Positions 63,396 to 64,000 of a DNA stretch of 64,000 bases are shown here, piece by piece. The stretch covers positions 1 to 64,000 of the forward strand of contig NZ_FRCF01000007.1 of NCBI RefSeq assembly GCF_900142805.1. Direction: 5' to 3'. The DNA comes from Lacicoccus alkaliphilus DSM 16010. Its GTDB lineage: Bacteria; Bacillota; Bacilli; Staphylococcales; Salinicoccaceae. Numbering within the stretch: position 1 is the stretch's first letter; every line of letters begins with the position of its first letter. Below the pieces are notes generated by a model that did not search any database, was not told where the DNA came from, and saw only the letters and a program-made list of their open reading frames with translations. Both the position numbers and the translations under genes were made by a program.

Positions 63396-64000
63396 ATGAT
63401 GGGTCATGAAAGAGTGCCGGCAGTGTCGGTGATCACACCCGCATATAATGCGGAAAGATTCATTAAAGAGACGATACAATCCGTCCTGGACCAGACATAC
63501 TCCGACTGGGAGATGATCATCGTCGATGATCGGTCGAAGGACCGGACGGTTGAATATATAAAAGAGATGCAGAGTAAAGACGCACGCATCAGGCTGATTG
63601 AACTCGAGGAGAACTCGGGTTCTGCGGTGGCGCGGAATACCGCGATTGAAAATGCGGCCGGACGCTATATCGCGTTCCTCGACAGCGATGACAGATGGAT
63701 GCCCGAAAAGCTCGAGCGCCAGCTCAGATTCATGCAGGATAAGGATGCGGCATTCTCATTCACAGCATATGTCAGGACTTTGGAAGACGGCACGGAGACG
63801 GATTACATTTCAAGGACGCCTGCGACGGTGGACTGGGATGCACTGATGAAGCGATGCGTCATCGGCTGCCTCACCGTCATGCTCGACCGCGAAAAGACGG
63901 GAGAGGTGAAGATGGTGGACATCCGTACACGCCAGGATTATGCACTATGGCTTGAACTGACGCGGCGCGGCTTCACGGCCCACGGCCTTGCGGACGTGCT
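63396..64000 (+). CDS. GT2-family glycosyltransferase (partial, runs off the window)
   Basis: The open frame begins at ATG 63396 (or 63399) after AGAGGAGG and runs past the right edge. SVITPAYNAERFIKETIQSVL, IIVDDRSKDRT and the AFLDSDD metal motif mark a GT-A, family 2 transferase, comparable to teichuronic acid or capsule transferases. It starts one base after the preceding stop codon. Confidence 0.9.
   Translation, partial: MMGHERVPAVSVITPAYNAERFIKETIQSVLDQTYSDWEMIIVDDRSKDRTVEYIKEMQSKDARIRLIELEENSGSAVARNTAIENAAGRYIAFLDSDDRWMPEKLERQLRFMQDKDAAFSFTAYVRTLEDGTETDYISRTPATVDWDALMKRCVIGCLTVMLDREKTGEVKMVDIRTRQDYALWLELTRRGFTAHGLADV

Overview
The window looks like chromosome of a moderately GC-rich, probably salt-tolerant member of the Staphylococcaceae/Salinicoccus group. 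This is inferred from protein resemblance and gene order; no database was searched. Pointers are the staphylococcal-type class I aldolase, LuxS, an LPXTG wall protein, a TagF-like teichoic acid enzyme, groESL under both CIRCE and CtsR boxes, and the Bacillus-type order tsaE-tsaB-rimI-tsaD / ABC-F / rex / tatA-tatC ... CPBP protease / groES-groEL. A sucrose-phosphate-synthase/phosphatase-like pair fits compatible-solute synthesis.

Layout: 0-0.3 kb is the end of an rrn operon (23S tail, 5S, terminator). 0.4-3.7 kb: teichoic-acid-type transferase and the sucrose-like synthesis pair. 3.8-6.3 kb: t6A tRNA modification operon. 6.4-8.1 kb: SAM-I riboswitch and flavin monooxygenase. 8.1-9.4 kb: acetyltransferase, small sigma-B-type hydrophilic protein and a dense DnaA-box cluster. 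9.4-13.1 kb: ABC-F, Rex, TatA, TatC. 13.1-22 kb: GH32 homologue lacking its nucleophile, RpiR regulator, acidic wall-anchored protein, M3 peptidase, PPK2, LemA and TPM proteins. 22-34 kb: aromatic-degradation island. 34-37 kb: CPBP protease and groESL. 37-50.5 kb: lipoprotein, NCS1 permease, molybdenum hydroxylase operon, and 5-oxoprolinase/biotin-carboxylase operon. 50.7-58 kb: UbiA-like and PLD-like membrane enzymes, a 24-residue membrane peptide, NRDE protein, aldolase, 41-bp tandem repeats, GNAT, LuxS, GDPD. 58-64 kb: surface polysaccharide genes (two nucleotide-sugar dehydrogenases, three glycosyltransferases), cut by the right edge.

Two parts stand out. First, the 12-kb aromatic island encodes a nearly complete route: Rieske oxygenase, diol dehydrogenase, extradiol dioxygenase, ACMSD-like decarboxylase, semialdehyde dehydrogenase, 4-OT, oxalocrotonate decarboxylase and hydratase. 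It is bounded by a copy of the last ten codons of the upstream TPM-domain gene plus its terminator, which suggests insertion at that gene's 3' end. Second, a molybdenum hydroxylase operon and a PxpABC + biotin carboxylase operon lie side by side, share the same paired TGGTAC operator-like motif and have cre-like boxes. Together they could oxidise an N-heterocycle to a lactam and then open the lactam with ATP. This joint function is inference.
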